This document shows, in pieces, positions 54,623 through 63,131 of a stretch of 64,000 nucleotides of DNA. Position 1 is the stretch's first letter, and each line of letters begins with the position of its first letter. The DNA is from Streptomyces rishiriensis (GTDB lineage: Bacteria > Actinomycetota > Actinomycetes > Streptomycetales > Streptomycetaceae), in assembly GCF_003112535.1 (NCBI RefSeq), contig NZ_BEWA01000003.1:186001-250000 (forward strand), read 5' to 3'. A program made the position numbers and the translations under genes. A model generated the notes under the pieces. That model worked only from the letters and a program-made list of their open reading frames with translations. It made no database searches and was not told the DNA's origin.

Positions 54623-54838
54623 CCGTGTGACGCGGTGGAGGGCCGTGGCACACTGCTCGCAACAGCACGTTGAACGGCGCCAGTCGGGACCAACGGAGAT
54701 CCGTACGCATTCGCGCGGATCGTCCGATCGGTCCTCGGCGGGCGCCGTAGGGCTGTCGGGATTCTTTTCGTGACCGGCCGGATCGGGGCTCGTGAGGCCC
54801 CCGCGCGCGGCCGGCCGGGCTCTTCGTGGAGGTGGAGC

Positions 54839-55699
54839 GTGAGCGAACCGCGGTCCGCGCCGACGGTCGGACAGGTCGTCCTCGGTCGGCGTCTGCTGGA
54901 CCTGCGGGAGCGCGCCGGCCTCAAGCGCGAGGAAGCCGCCCGCATCCTGCGTGTCGCGCCCGCCACGATCCGCCGCATGGAGATGGCCGAGGTCAGCCTC
55001 AAGATCCCCTACCTCCAGCTGCTGCTGAAGGCCTACGGGATCACCGACGAGGAGGCCGCCGGCTTCGTCCAGCTCGCCGAGGAGGCGAACAGGCCCGGCT
55101 GGTGGCAGCGGTTCCACGACGTCCTGCCCGGCTGGTTCTCCATGCACGTCAGCCTCGAAGGCGCGGCCGCCCTCATCCGTCAGTACGAGCCCCACTTCGT
55201 CCCCGGTCTGCTGCAGACCGAGGACTACGCGCGTGGTGTGCTCACCTCCGGCGCCATCGGCCAGACCCGGCCCGAGGACATCGAGCGCCTGGTCGACCTG
55301 CGCATACAGCGCCAGGGTCTGCTCACCCGCGAGGACGCGCCCAGGCTGTGGGTCGTGATGGACGAGACGGTGCTGCGCCGCCCGGTCGGCGCCCCGGAGG
55401 TGATGCGCGCACAGATCGACAAACTGCTCGAGGCCGCGAAGCTGCCCAATGTCACGCTGCAGATCGCCCCGTTCGCCAACGGGCCGCATCCGGGCACGTA
55501 CGGGCCCTTCGTGCTGTTCCGATTCGCCATGCCGGAACTCCCGGACATGGTCTACAGCGAGTACCTGACCGGCGCCGTCTATCTCGACGCCCGCACCGAG
55601 GTGGCGACCCACCTCGAGGTCATGGACCGCATGGCGGCGCAGGCCGCTACAGCACATCGCACGAAGGAGATCCTCCGGGATCTCCGCAAGGAGTGGTGA
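54839..55699 (+). CDS. XRE-type HTH regulator with DUF5753 (WhiJ-like)
   Basis: The protein has 286 residues. An N-terminal XRE helix-turn-helix covers about residues 10-70 (LRERAGLKREEAARILRVAP, then ATIRRME). The DUF5753 domain fills the rest (ALIRQYEPHFVPGLLQTEDY, RLVDLRIQRQGLL, LPNVTLQIAPFANGPHP). Such regulators pair with a DUF397 protein and control development or antibiotic production (WhiJ, BldB-linked systems). GTG start with GGAGG upstream. The DUF397 gene follows without a gap. Confidence 0.93.
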   Translation: MSEPRSAPTVGQVVLGRRLLDLRERAGLKREEAARILRVAPATIRRMEMAEVSLKIPYLQLLLKAYGITDEEAAGFVQLAEEANRPGWWQRFHDVLPGWFSMHVSLEGAAALIRQYEPHFVPGLLQTEDYARGVLTSGAIGQTRPEDIERLVDLRIQRQGLLTREDAPRLWVVMDETVLRRPVGAPEVMRAQIDKLLEAAKLPNVTLQIAPFANGPHPGTYGPFVLFRFAMPELPDMVYSEYLTGAVYLDARTEVATHLEVMDRMAAQAATAHRTKEILRDLRKEW

Positions 55700-55975
55700 A
55701 TGGACCGCATCAAGACCCAGCCCAGGCCGCGTATCCGCGCTCAGCGGATCTACAACGGCATGCCCGCCCGGGACCTGGGCAGCGAGGGCTGGCACAAGCC
55801 GTGGAGCGGCGGCAACGGAGGCAACTGCCTGGAGGCCATGAAGCTCGCCGACGGCCGGATCGCCGTCCGTCAGTCCACCGACCCCGACGGGCCGGCCCTG
55901 ATCTACACCTCCGACGAGATGACGGCCTTCATCGAGGGGGCCAAAGCGGGGGAGGCGGACTTCCTGCTCTCCTGA
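55700..55975 (+). CDS. DUF397 domain-containing protein
   Basis: A 91-residue partner of the HTH regulator. The DUF397 core is WHKPWSGGNGGNCLEAMKLA, then VRQSTDPDGPALIYTSDEMT and AFIEGAKAGEAD. These small proteins bind or modulate the cognate HTH protein. The ATG directly follows the TGA of the regulator, so the two are translationally coupled. Confidence 0.93.
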   Translation: MDRIKTQPRPRIRAQRIYNGMPARDLGSEGWHKPWSGGNGGNCLEAMKLADGRIAVRQSTDPDGPALIYTSDEMTAFIEGAKAGEADFLLS

Positions 55976-56309
55976 ACGAACGATCCGGCCCTGTGGGAGT
56001 CCGGCCCCCTTTTTTCTGCTGACCTCCGTGTTCCGTTCGCGTCCCCTACATGCTGATTCTGCTCCATGCTGATTCTGCTGAATTCCTTGATTTGGTACTG
56101 ACTTGATCACTAATCACGTCACATGTTCACCGAGTGCCACCGAGTGCCACATGACCGGACAGGACCGCACCGGCGCGGTCGAGATCGACACGAGCAAGCC
56201 GCACCCGGCGCCGACGGGCGACTGACGCCCAGCACGCCCGAAGGACGTCACGGCCGCGTGCCGTCCTTCGGGGGGAGGGGAAGGGAGGGCCGGGGAAGAG
56301 GGGGCGGTC
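55976..56309. other. Spacer with a T-tract and AT-rich direct repeats
   Basis: No gene is visible. A weak GGCC hairpin followed by a run of six T at about 56008-56015 may end the HTH-DUF397 transcript. The next 100 bp, to about 56150, is unusually AT-rich and contains CATGCTGATTCTGCT twice (56049 and 56065) and CGAGTGCCAC twice (56131 and 56141). The remainder up to the MocR stop is ordinary GC-rich spacer. Confidence 0.5.
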
Positions 56310-57752
56310 TCAGCCGGAGGCGCGAGCGGGGCGTGCAGAGGGCGACAGCGCCCGGCACAGGGCGTCCAGCGCCGCGCCGTAGGCGTGTTCCGACGGCGTC
56401 GCGTATCCCACGACGACACCGTCCTGCGCCGCCATGTCCGTCGCCGGATGCCGGAAGGCGGCCAGGCCGTCCAACGCGACGCCCTGTTCGGCGGCGGCCC
56501 TGAGCACGGACCGCTCGGCTCCGGACGGCAGCCGCAGCACCGCGTGCAGACCGGCCGCGACGCCGGTGACCTCGACGTGCGACGCCCGGGCGGCGAGCGC
56601 CTCGACCAGCCGGTCCCGGCGGGCCCGGTAGCGCTGCCGCATGCGCCGCACATGACGGTCGTACGCCCCCGACGAGATGAGGTCGGCCAGGCTCAGCTGG
56701 TCCAGGACGCTCGCCCAGGCCTCCCGTTCGCCCTTGGCCGCCAGGACGCCGTCGACGTACCGCTCAGGTAGCACCATCCAGCCCAGACGCACCGCGGGCG
56801 ACAGGCTCTTGCTCACCGAGCCGACGTAGATCACCCGGTCCGGATCGAGCCCCTGGACGGCCCCGACCGGTCGGCGGTCGTAACGGAACTCCCCGTCGTA
56901 GTCGTCCTCGACGATCACCCCGCCCCGCGCGCGTGCCCAGTCGACGACGGCGGCCCGGCGGCTCGCGTGCAGGGGGCCGCCGGTCGGGAACTGGTGAGCG
57001 GGGGTGAGGAGGACGGCCCGCTCGCGCCCGAGGAGGTCGACGCGCGCCCCGTCCTCGTCCAGCGGCAGCGCGGTCGTGCGCACGCCCGCCGCGGCCAGCA
57101 GTTCGCGGTGGAACTCCAGCCCGTACGCCTCCACGGCCAGCGGACCGCGCAGCACCGCGCCGCCCGGGGCGAACAGCAGACGCAGCGCATGGGCGAAGCC
57201 CGAGCAGATCACGACGCGTCCCGGTTCGGTGCGTACCCCCCGCGCGCGGGCGAGGTACTCCGTCAGGGCCTCGCGGAGCTCCCGGCGGCCGGCAGGATCA
57301 CCGGGACCGAACACCTCGTTGGGCGCCTGCTGCAGGGCCCGCCGGTAGGAGGCCAACCAGGCCGTACGCGGAAAGGACGATGCGTCCGGGGTTCCCTGCA
57401 GCAGGTCGTGCCGGGGGCCACGCGCGGGTGCGGGCGTCCTGGCGGGCGAGCGCTCGGCCGGTCGCAAAGGAGCGGCGCGGTCGGCGACCCGGGTGCCGGA
57501 TCCCTGCCGGGCGGTCAGCCAGCCCTCCGCGACCAGTTCCGCGTACGCGTCGGCCGCCGTGTTGCGGGCCACGCCCAGGTCGGCGGCGAGCGAACGGTAC
57601 GGCGGCAGCCGGGTTCCCGGGGCGAGCCGCCCACTGCGCACCGCCTCGCGCAGCGCCCGGATGAGAGCGGCGCGCCGCCCGCCCGGACCGGCCGGCTCCA
57701 GGTGCAGGTCGGCACCGATCCGCTCCGCGGAATCGACCCACGAATCCACCAT
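56310..57752 (-). CDS. MocR/PdxR-type regulator (GntR HTH fused to aminotransferase)
   Basis: The protein has 480 residues. A GntR winged helix at about residues 25-95 (RLAPGTRLPPYRSLAADLGV, then ARNTAADAYAELVAEGWLTA) is joined by a Pro/Ala/Arg linker to a fold-type I aminotransferase domain. The PLP lysine is in SVSKSLSPAVRLGW, with VIVEDDYDGEFRYDRRPVGA upstream of it. MocR proteins use PLP or an amino acid as effector; PdxR controls vitamin B6 synthesis and others control GABA use. The target here is unknown, and no pdx genes are adjacent. The region upstream of its start is a 32-bp repeat array. Confidence 0.92.
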   Translation of the reverse strand: MVDSWVDSAERIGADLHLEPAGPGGRRAALIRALREAVRSGRLAPGTRLPPYRSLAADLGVARNTAADAYAELVAEGWLTARQGSGTRVADRAAPLRPAERSPARTPAPARGPRHDLLQGTPDASSFPRTAWLASYRRALQQAPNEVFGPGDPAGRRELREALTEYLARARGVRTEPGRVVICSGFAHALRLLFAPGGAVLRGPLAVEAYGLEFHRELLAAAGVRTTALPLDEDGARVDLLGRERAVLLTPAHQFPTGGPLHASRRAAVVDWARARGGVIVEDDYDGEFRYDRRPVGAVQGLDPDRVIYVGSVSKSLSPAVRLGWMVLPERYVDGVLAAKGEREAWASVLDQLSLADLISSGAYDRHVRRMRQRYRARRDRLVEALAARASHVEVTGVAAGLHAVLRLPSGAERSVLRAAAEQGVALDGLAAFRHPATDMAAQDGVVVGYATPSEHAYGAALDALCRALSPSARPARASG

Positions 57753-57820
57753 GGAAACGCACCCTACAGGCGGTCTCTCGGCCCGGGGACCGGGCCGGGT
57801 GGCCGGGCGCCGCCGACATC

Positions 57821-58027
57821 CGATCCAGCGCCGTCCGGGCGCCGCAGACGTCCGAGCCGGCACCGGCCGCGCGCCGCGGAGGGTCGATGCAGCGCCGTCC
57901 GGGCGCCGCAGACGTCCGAGCCGGCGCCCGCCGCGCGCCGCGGACGTTCGATCCGTCGCGGGTCGGGCACTGCGGACGTTCGATTCCTCGCGGATCGGGC
58001 GCCGGACGTCCGGCCCGTCGCGGGGTC
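57821..58027. repeat. 32/64-bp higher-order tandem repeat
   Basis: Copies begin at 57821, 57885 and 57949, exactly 64 bp apart. Each 64-bp unit is built of two diverged halves of about 32 bp that share CGGGCGCCGC and GACGTTCGA-like blocks. The first two units are nearly identical. The array ends at the gltD stop codon and fills the space up to the MocR promoter. There are no unique spacers, so it is not a CRISPR array. Confidence 0.85.
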
Positions 58028-59515
58028 CTAGACGCTCATCGGCCGGTCGTACGGCCCGATCGGCGTCGGCAGCCGTGAACTCCCGGTCAGATGACGGTCG
58101 ACGGCCGCCGCCACCGCCCGTCCCTCCGCGATCGCCCACACGATCAGCGACTGCCCGCGCGCCGCGTCCCCCGCGGCGAACACACCGGGGACGTTCGTCT
58201 CGAAGCCGCCGCCCCGCGCGATCGTGCCCCGCGACTCCAGCGCCAGCCCGAGCTGCTCGACGAGCCCGTCCTCCCGGTCGGGTCCGGAGAAGCCCAGGGC
58301 GAGCAGCACGAGGTCCGCGGGAAGCGCCCGAGCGGTGCCCTCCACCGGCCGCCGCCGCGCGTCCACCTCGACGAGGTGCAGGGACCGCACGTGCCCGGTC
58401 GCGTCGCCGGTGAAGCGGAGCGTGGACGCCGCGAACAGCCGCGCGTCCGCGTCCGCCGCCGGCGCGGACTCCAGCTCGCGCGCCTCCTCGTGCGCCGCCG
58501 AGAGCCGGTAGATCTTCGGATACGTCGGCCAGGGGTCGGTGTCCTCGTCGCGCTCCGTCGCGGGCTGCGCGTAGATGTCCAGTTGCGTGACGGACGCGGC
58601 GCCGTCGCGTACCGCCGTGCCCAGACAGTCGGCTCCCGTGTCACCGCCGCCGACGATGACGACATGCTTGCCCGCGGCGGACATCGGGGACGCCACCAGG
58701 TCCCCCTCGCACACCCGGTTGGCCAGCGGCAGGTACTCCATCGCCTGCTGGATGCCGGTCAACTCACGTCCGGGAACGTGCAGTTCCCGCCACTCGGTCG
58801 CCCCGGTGGCGACGACGACGGCGTCGTAGCGCGTCCGCAGATCTCCGGCCATGACGTCCCGCCCGACGGTGGTCGACGTGCGGAACTTCGTGCCCTCCGC
58901 CCGCATCTGCTCGATCCGCCGATCCAGATGACGCTTTTCCATCTTGAACTCGGGGATGCCGTACCGCATCAGCCCGCCGATCCGGTCGTCCTTCTCGTAG
59001 ACGGCCACCGTGTGCCCGGCCCGGGTCAACTGCTGTGCCGCGGCGAGCCCCGTGGGCCCGGAGCCGATCACGGCGACCGTCTTCCCCGAGAGCCGGTCCG
59101 GCGGCCGCGGCGGGGTGAGGCCGTCGGCCCAGGCCCGGTCGGCTATGGCCACCTCGACGTTCTTGATGGTGACGGCCGGCTGGTTGATGGCGAGCACGCA
59201 CCCGGCCTCGCACGGCGCCGGACACAACCTGCCGGTGAACTCGGGGAAGTTGTTCGTCGCGTGCAGCCGGTCGCTCGCCGCCCGCCAGTCATCCCGCGAG
59301 ACCAGGTCGTTCCACTCGGGAATCAGATTGCCGAGCGGACAGGCCTCGTGGCAGAACGGAACCCCGCAGTCCATGCACCGGTCGGCCTGCTTGCTGATCA
59401 GGGGCAGCAAGGCCCCGGGGACGTACACCTCGTCCCAGTCCCGAACCCGCTCCTCGACCGGCCGGCGGGGCCAGTCCTGGCGCGGTGTGGTGATGAATCC
59501 CTTGGGATCGGCCAT
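58028..59515 (-). CDS. gltD: Glutamate synthase small subunit (beta), solitary
   Basis: The NADPH-oxidising subunit of glutamate synthase passes electrons to GltB. It has 495 residues. The iron-sulfur cysteines are in DRCMDCGVPFCHEACPLGN and GRLCPAPCEAGCV. The FAD motif is VAVIGSGPTGLAAAQQL and the NADPH motif is VVIVGGGDTGADCLGTA. The end GDAARGQSLIVWAIAEGRAV is typical. GAGGAAC precedes the ATG. The large subunit gene gltB, normally adjacent, is absent: the neighbours are a MocR regulator and a DUF1772 protein. It may serve another partner or be a second copy. Confidence 0.92.
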   Translation of the reverse strand: MADPKGFITTPRQDWPRRPVEERVRDWDEVYVPGALLPLISKQADRCMDCGVPFCHEACPLGNLIPEWNDLVSRDDWRAASDRLHATNNFPEFTGRLCPAPCEAGCVLAINQPAVTIKNVEVAIADRAWADGLTPPRPPDRLSGKTVAVIGSGPTGLAAAQQLTRAGHTVAVYEKDDRIGGLMRYGIPEFKMEKRHLDRRIEQMRAEGTKFRTSTTVGRDVMAGDLRTRYDAVVVATGATEWRELHVPGRELTGIQQAMEYLPLANRVCEGDLVASPMSAAGKHVVIVGGGDTGADCLGTAVRDGAASVTQLDIYAQPATERDEDTDPWPTYPKIYRLSAAHEEARELESAPAADADARLFAASTLRFTGDATGHVRSLHLVEVDARRRPVEGTARALPADLVLLALGFSGPDREDGLVEQLGLALESRGTIARGGGFETNVPGVFAAGDAARGQSLIVWAIAEGRAVAAAVDRHLTGSSRLPTPIGPYDRPMSV

Positions 59516-59528
59516 GGGGTGTTCCTCG

Positions 59529-59540
59529 CGTACGCGTACG
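59529..59540. promoter_or_regulatory. 12-bp palindrome upstream of gltD
   Basis: CGTACGCGTACG is perfectly self-complementary and lies 13 bp before the gltD ATG, next to the ribosome binding site. It could be an operator. A 12-bp palindrome of CG and TA steps may also arise by chance in this GC content. Confidence 0.35.
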
Positions 59541-59656
59541 ACAGGCCGAGCGTCATCGGGCGGCACTCTTCCGGCCACGATACGTGCCGCCGGCCGCCCA
59601 CGCAGAGGCGGCGGACAGCGCTTTCGTCAGGATAGATCGGACAGAAGGCGCGTATC

Positions 59657-59743
59657 CGATCGATCTGATCCGATCCAATCTGATCCGGCCTGATCCGGTC
59701 TGGCCTGGTCTGGCCTGATCCGGTTTGCTCTGGTCTGGTGAGT
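59657..59743 (-). repeat. Degenerate ~10-bp repeat after the DUF1772 gene
   Basis: On the minus strand the sequence beyond the DUF1772 stop is built from CCGGATCAGG / CCAGACCAGG-like decamers, about eight of them, ending near the gltD upstream region. The lower GC of this stretch makes it stand out. Confidence 0.7.
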
Positions 59744-60223
59744 TCAGATCAGGGCGAGGGCGTAGACCAGGGCCGCGACCGCGGAGGCGACCGCCCGCAC
59801 ATGGTTCCATCTCGTCCACTCGCGCAGGTAGGTCGGCCAGTAGGCGACGGCCTCCGGGGCGCCCGGCGCCGGCTTCGCCAGCGCCTCGTTGCGCGGCACG
59901 TTCGCCATCACGGTCACGCCGAACGCGCCGCACAGATACAGGGCGCTGCCCAGCAGCAGGTGCACCGTCCCGTGGTCCGGCCACAGCACGAACGTCACGA
60001 CGGCGATCACCGCGCACAGGACGGCCACGCCCAGGAAGAGGACCATGAAGGCGGGTGCCATCGCCGAGGAGTTGATCGCGTTCATCGCCGCCACGCCCTG
60101 CGCGGCCGGCAGGACGGCGAGCCCGCGCATCACCAGGACCGAGAAGGCGCAGAAGACTCCGGCCATCAACCCCGTCGCCAGCGCGCCCAGCAGCGCGAGC
60201 ACCGGATACGGTCCATCGATCAT
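59744..60223 (-). CDS. DUF1772 domain-containing membrane protein
   Basis: A 159-residue integral membrane protein with four membrane segments (LALLGALATGLMAGVFCAFS, MVLFLGVAVLCAVIAVVTFV, LLLGSALYLCGAFGVTVMAN and a C-terminal segment). The pattern VPRNEAL followed by W-R-W-NH (REWTRWNHVRAVAS) is the DUF1772 or anthrone-oxygenase-like signature. The enzymatic role is not certain. ATG with GGGAG 12 nt upstream. Confidence 0.88.
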   Translation of the reverse strand: MIDGPYPVLALLGALATGLMAGVFCAFSVLVMRGLAVLPAAQGVAAMNAINSSAMAPAFMVLFLGVAVLCAVIAVVTFVLWPDHGTVHLLLGSALYLCGAFGVTVMANVPRNEALAKPAPGAPEAVAYWPTYLREWTRWNHVRAVASAVAALVYALALI

Positions 60224-60360
60224 GACAACGTCAACTCCCACCCGTCGAGCGGAGATCTTGCCCGGTACGCTCCGTCACCTCAAGTGAAATCCTGTCCGTG
60301 ATCGGTGACCATGGCCGAGACGCGCGCCGGCCTACGCGTCCGTCGACCGGCCCGCACGCC

Positions 60361-61101
60361 TCAACCGGACGTCGCCCGAGCCGCGCGACCCTCGCTTTCC
60401 CCCGCGCCTGTCGGTGACCCCTCCCGCCACGTCCGTAACTGCGCCTCCACGCCGGCCGCGATCTGCCGGCGCGCCTCGTACCGCGGCAGCCCGCTCATCA
60501 GCAGCCGGTCGTACGGCGTGTCGACATGACGTACGGACGCCACGACCGCCGAGACGACGGCCCCCTCGGACAGCGCCCGGCCGGCGGCGCTGCGTCCGAC
60601 CCGACCGCTGCCCCGGAGCGAGGCGTGCCCGGCGATCCCGTGCGCCCGGTCGTCCGGGCAGCCGGGAAACAACCGCAGGATCTCCGCAGCGAACGCCTCC
60701 GCGAACCGCGCGTCCTGTGCGGTCCGCCTGCGGGCGTCCCGGACCCGGCGCCGCCGTCGTGCCTCCGCGTCCGCGAGGCAACGCTCCTCCGCCCGCGTGA
60801 GCGCCGCCTCCTCGACGAGGACGCCCTGCCGCTCGTAACGCCCCTTGCGCCGGTTGAACCGGACCACCACCGCCGACAGCCCGCTCTCCTCACGCGCTCT
60901 GCGGGTCAGCGCCGTGTCCCCGCGCGCGAGGAACACCAGATGACCGAGATCCGCGCAGTCGAGACAGCGGGGCGCGGCGTCTTCCAGGATCAGCATCGCC
61001 AGCGGCCCGCGACGACACCCGGCGCACACCTTGCGCCGCAGCGGTTGGACGACGACGAACCGGTTGTGCGGCGCGGAGACTGTGCGGGCTGCGGGTGCCA
61101 T
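60361..61101 (-). CDS. DUF2293 domain-containing protein with Cys-pair
   Basis: The protein has 246 residues. The N-terminal third has two CxxC pairs (CAGC near residue 27 and CLDC near residue 47) that probably bind zinc. Next comes a helical Arg-rich stretch, then the DUF2293 core GHASLRGSGRVGRSAAGRAL with HVDTPYDRLLMSGLPRYEAR near the C-terminus. The function of the family is unknown. The high Arg content suggests nucleic-acid contact. ATG with a weak G-rich ribosome binding site. Confidence 0.85.
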   Translation of the reverse strand: MAPAARTVSAPHNRFVVVQPLRRKVCAGCRRGPLAMLILEDAAPRCLDCADLGHLVFLARGDTALTRRAREESGLSAVVVRFNRRKGRYERQGVLVEEAALTRAEERCLADAEARRRRRVRDARRRTAQDARFAEAFAAEILRLFPGCPDDRAHGIAGHASLRGSGRVGRSAAGRALSEGAVVSAVVASVRHVDTPYDRLLMSGLPRYEARRQIAAGVEAQLRTWREGSPTGAGESEGRAARATSG

Positions 61102-61298
61102 ACGGGCTTCATTCCCCCTGGTGGCCGTGCCGGCACCCGACCGCCCACCATGGCCCCTCCCCGCCCGCCTTCGCCTGCCCGCCCGCTCCCGGATGCCTGA
61201 CCGCCCCCGCGTGCCCGTCTGCCACACAGCACCGGTACGCGGGCCCCGGCACCGATGGCCTCCGACTGCGACGCACGGCGACCGGCGCCTGACGCATC

Positions 61299-61940
61299 AT
61301 GGGCCGTGTGCGACTCGAAGCGATCACCTGGGAACGGCTCGGCGACCTCCTCGCCGAGCGGCTGCTCGACCTGAAGCCGGACGACGGGAGCCCCTGGCCG
61401 CGCGTCGCGTTCGACGGCGCCCCGGCGGCCTGCCCCGGAGATCTCGCATCGCGCGTCGCCGAGGCCCTGCGCACGCGCGGTCGTCCCTCCCAGGTGGTGG
61501 ACACGCACGGCTTTCTGCGCCCCGCCTCCCTCCGCCTGGAGTACGGCCGGCAAGACGTCGATGCCTATTACGACGGCTGGTTCGACACCGGCGCGCTGTG
61601 GCGCGAGGTCTTCAATCCCCTCGAAGCCGGCGGCGACGGACGCGTCCTGCCCGATCTCCGTGATCCCGTCACGGACCGCGCCACCCGCAGCTCCTACGTC
61701 CCCCTGCCGCCAGGCGGCTTCCTGCTGCTGCACGGTCCCTTCCTGCTGCGACCCTGGTTCCCCGTCGACCTGAGCGTCCATGTGCTGCTCTCCCCGGCCG
61801 CCCTGCGCCGGCGCACCGCAGAAACCGACCACTGGACCCTGCCCGCCTTCGAGCGCTACGACCAGGAGACCGACCCGGCGGCGACGGCCGACGTTCTCGT
61901 GCGGGCGGACGACCCTCGCCATCCGGCCTGGCGTCGCTGA
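61299..61940 (+). CDS. Uridine kinase-like protein with a degenerate P-loop
   Basis: The protein has 213 residues and follows the uridine kinase fold as annotated in Streptomyces: WPRVAFDGAPAACPGDLASR, DTHGFLRPASLRLEYGRQDV, DAYYDGWFDTGALWREVFNP and FLLLHGPFLLRPWFPVDLSV. The Walker A position reads FDGAPAACPGDLA in place of GxxGxGKS/T, so the invariant Lys and Ser/Thr are missing. It may not bind ATP in the usual way. Either ATG 61299 or GTG 61308 can be the start. A 9-bp repeat follows its stop. Confidence 0.75.
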   Translation: MGRVRLEAITWERLGDLLAERLLDLKPDDGSPWPRVAFDGAPAACPGDLASRVAEALRTRGRPSQVVDTHGFLRPASLRLEYGRQDVDAYYDGWFDTGALWREVFNPLEAGGDGRVLPDLRDPVTDRATRSSYVPLPPGGFLLLHGPFLLRPWFPVDLSVHVLLSPAALRRRTAETDHWTLPAFERYDQETDPAATADVLVRADDPRHPAWRR

Positions 61941-61977
61941 CCCTGCCGGACCTGCCGGACCTGCCGGACCTGATGGC
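61941..61977 (+). repeat. 9-bp tandem repeat between two convergent genes
   Basis: CCTGCCGGA is repeated at 61942, 61951 and 61960, with a decayed copy at 61969. The array starts one base after the stop of the uridine kinase-like gene. Confidence 0.85.
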
Positions 61978-62003
61978 CGGGAACTGGGAGCCGGGCGTGC
62001 CGC

Positions 62004-63131
62004 TCAGAGCCAGCCGTTGCGCCGGAAGCCGCGGTGCAGGACCCAGCAGGCGACGGATATCACCCCGATGACCAGGGGATAGCCGAACCTCCAGTGCAGT
62101 TCCGGCATGTGGTCGAAGTTCATGCCGTACACCCCGCAGACCATCGTCGGCACCGCGATCACCGCCGCCCATGCCGTGATCTTGCGCATGTCCTCGTTCT
62201 GCGCGACCGTGACCTGCGCCAGGTGCGCCTGCAGGATCGAGTTCAGCAATTCGTCGAAGGCGGCGATCTGCTCCGTGGCCCGCAGCAGATGGTCGGAGAC
62301 GTCCCGGAAGTAGGCCTGTATCTCCGGATCGACCACCCGGACCGGCCGGTCCGCCAGGTCCAGCAACGGCCGGCCGAGCGGCACCACCGCCCGCTTCAGC
62401 TCCAGGAGTTCACGCTTGAGCTGGTAGATGCGCCCGGGATCCGCCCGCGCGCCGTTCTCCGCGAACACATCCGTCTCGACCTGGTCGATGTCCGCCTGCA
62501 CCGCGTCGATGACGTTGAGGTAGTCGTCGACCACGTGGTCCGCGATGGCGTGCAGCACCGCCGACGGGCCCTTCGTCAACTGGGCCGTGTCGGACTCCAG
62601 CGCCTCGCGCAGCGGGCCCAGCGAACCGTGCCGTCCGTGGCGCACGGTGATCACGAAGTCCTGGCCGAGGAACACCATGATCTCCCCGGTGTCGACCACC
62701 TCGCTCGTCGCGGTGAGTTCCTCGTGCTCGACGTAGCAGACCGTCTTGAACACCGCGAACAACGTCTCGCCATAGCGCTCGACCTTCGGCCGTTGGTGAG
62801 CCTCGACGGCGTCCTCGACCGCCAGCGGGTGCAGGTCGAAGAGTTCGGCGATGCCCGCGAACTCGTCGTTGGTCGGTTCGTGCAGGCCGAGCCACACGAA
62901 ACCGTGGCCGCTCTTGCGCACCCGCGCCACCGTGTCGACCAGATCCCCGCCGCGCGAGGCCCGGACGCCGTCCAGGTACGTCACGCAGTTCACCACGGAC
63001 GACCCCAACGGGGAGCGGGCATGGTGACTCAGATCGACCCGCGGGCGCCGTCGGGCCAGCCGCGCCACCCTGCGCAGGCCGCCGACCCTTCCGAAGTCGG
63101 CGACCTTCCGCAGATTCCCCGCCATGGTCAT
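62004..63131 (-). CDS. corA: CorA-type magnesium/cobalt transporter
   Basis: This pentameric membrane channel for Mg2+ and Co2+ has 375 residues. The long cytoplasmic N-terminal domain includes GFVWLGLHEPTNDEFAGIAE and LHPLAVEDAVEAHQRPKVER. Two C-terminal membrane segments follow, with the selectivity motif GMN in VYGMNFDHMPEL. The start at 63131 is chosen because AAGGAG lies 6 nt upstream; an ATG two codons later is the alternative. About 60 Arg-rich residues precede the usual CorA start. Confidence 0.95.
   Translation of the reverse strand: MTMAGNLRKVADFGRVGGLRRVARLARRRPRVDLSHHARSPLGSSVVNCVTYLDGVRASRGGDLVDTVARVRKSGHGFVWLGLHEPTNDEFAGIAELFDLHPLAVEDAVEAHQRPKVERYGETLFAVFKTVCYVEHEELTATSEVVDTGEIMVFLGQDFVITVRHGRHGSLGPLREALESDTAQLTKGPSAVLHAIADHVVDDYLNVIDAVQADIDQVETDVFAENGARADPGRIYQLKRELLELKRAVVPLGRPLLDLADRPVRVVDPEIQAYFRDVSDHLLRATEQIAAFDELLNSILQAHLAQVTVAQNEDMRKITAWAAVIAVPTMVCGVYGMNFDHMPELHWRFGYPLVIGVISVACWVLHRGFRRNGWL

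Noticed and set aside
57821..58027. CRISPR array, because of the ~32-bp period
   Set aside because: The halves diverge continuously and no unique spacers separate them. No cas genes are present. It is a tandem repeat.
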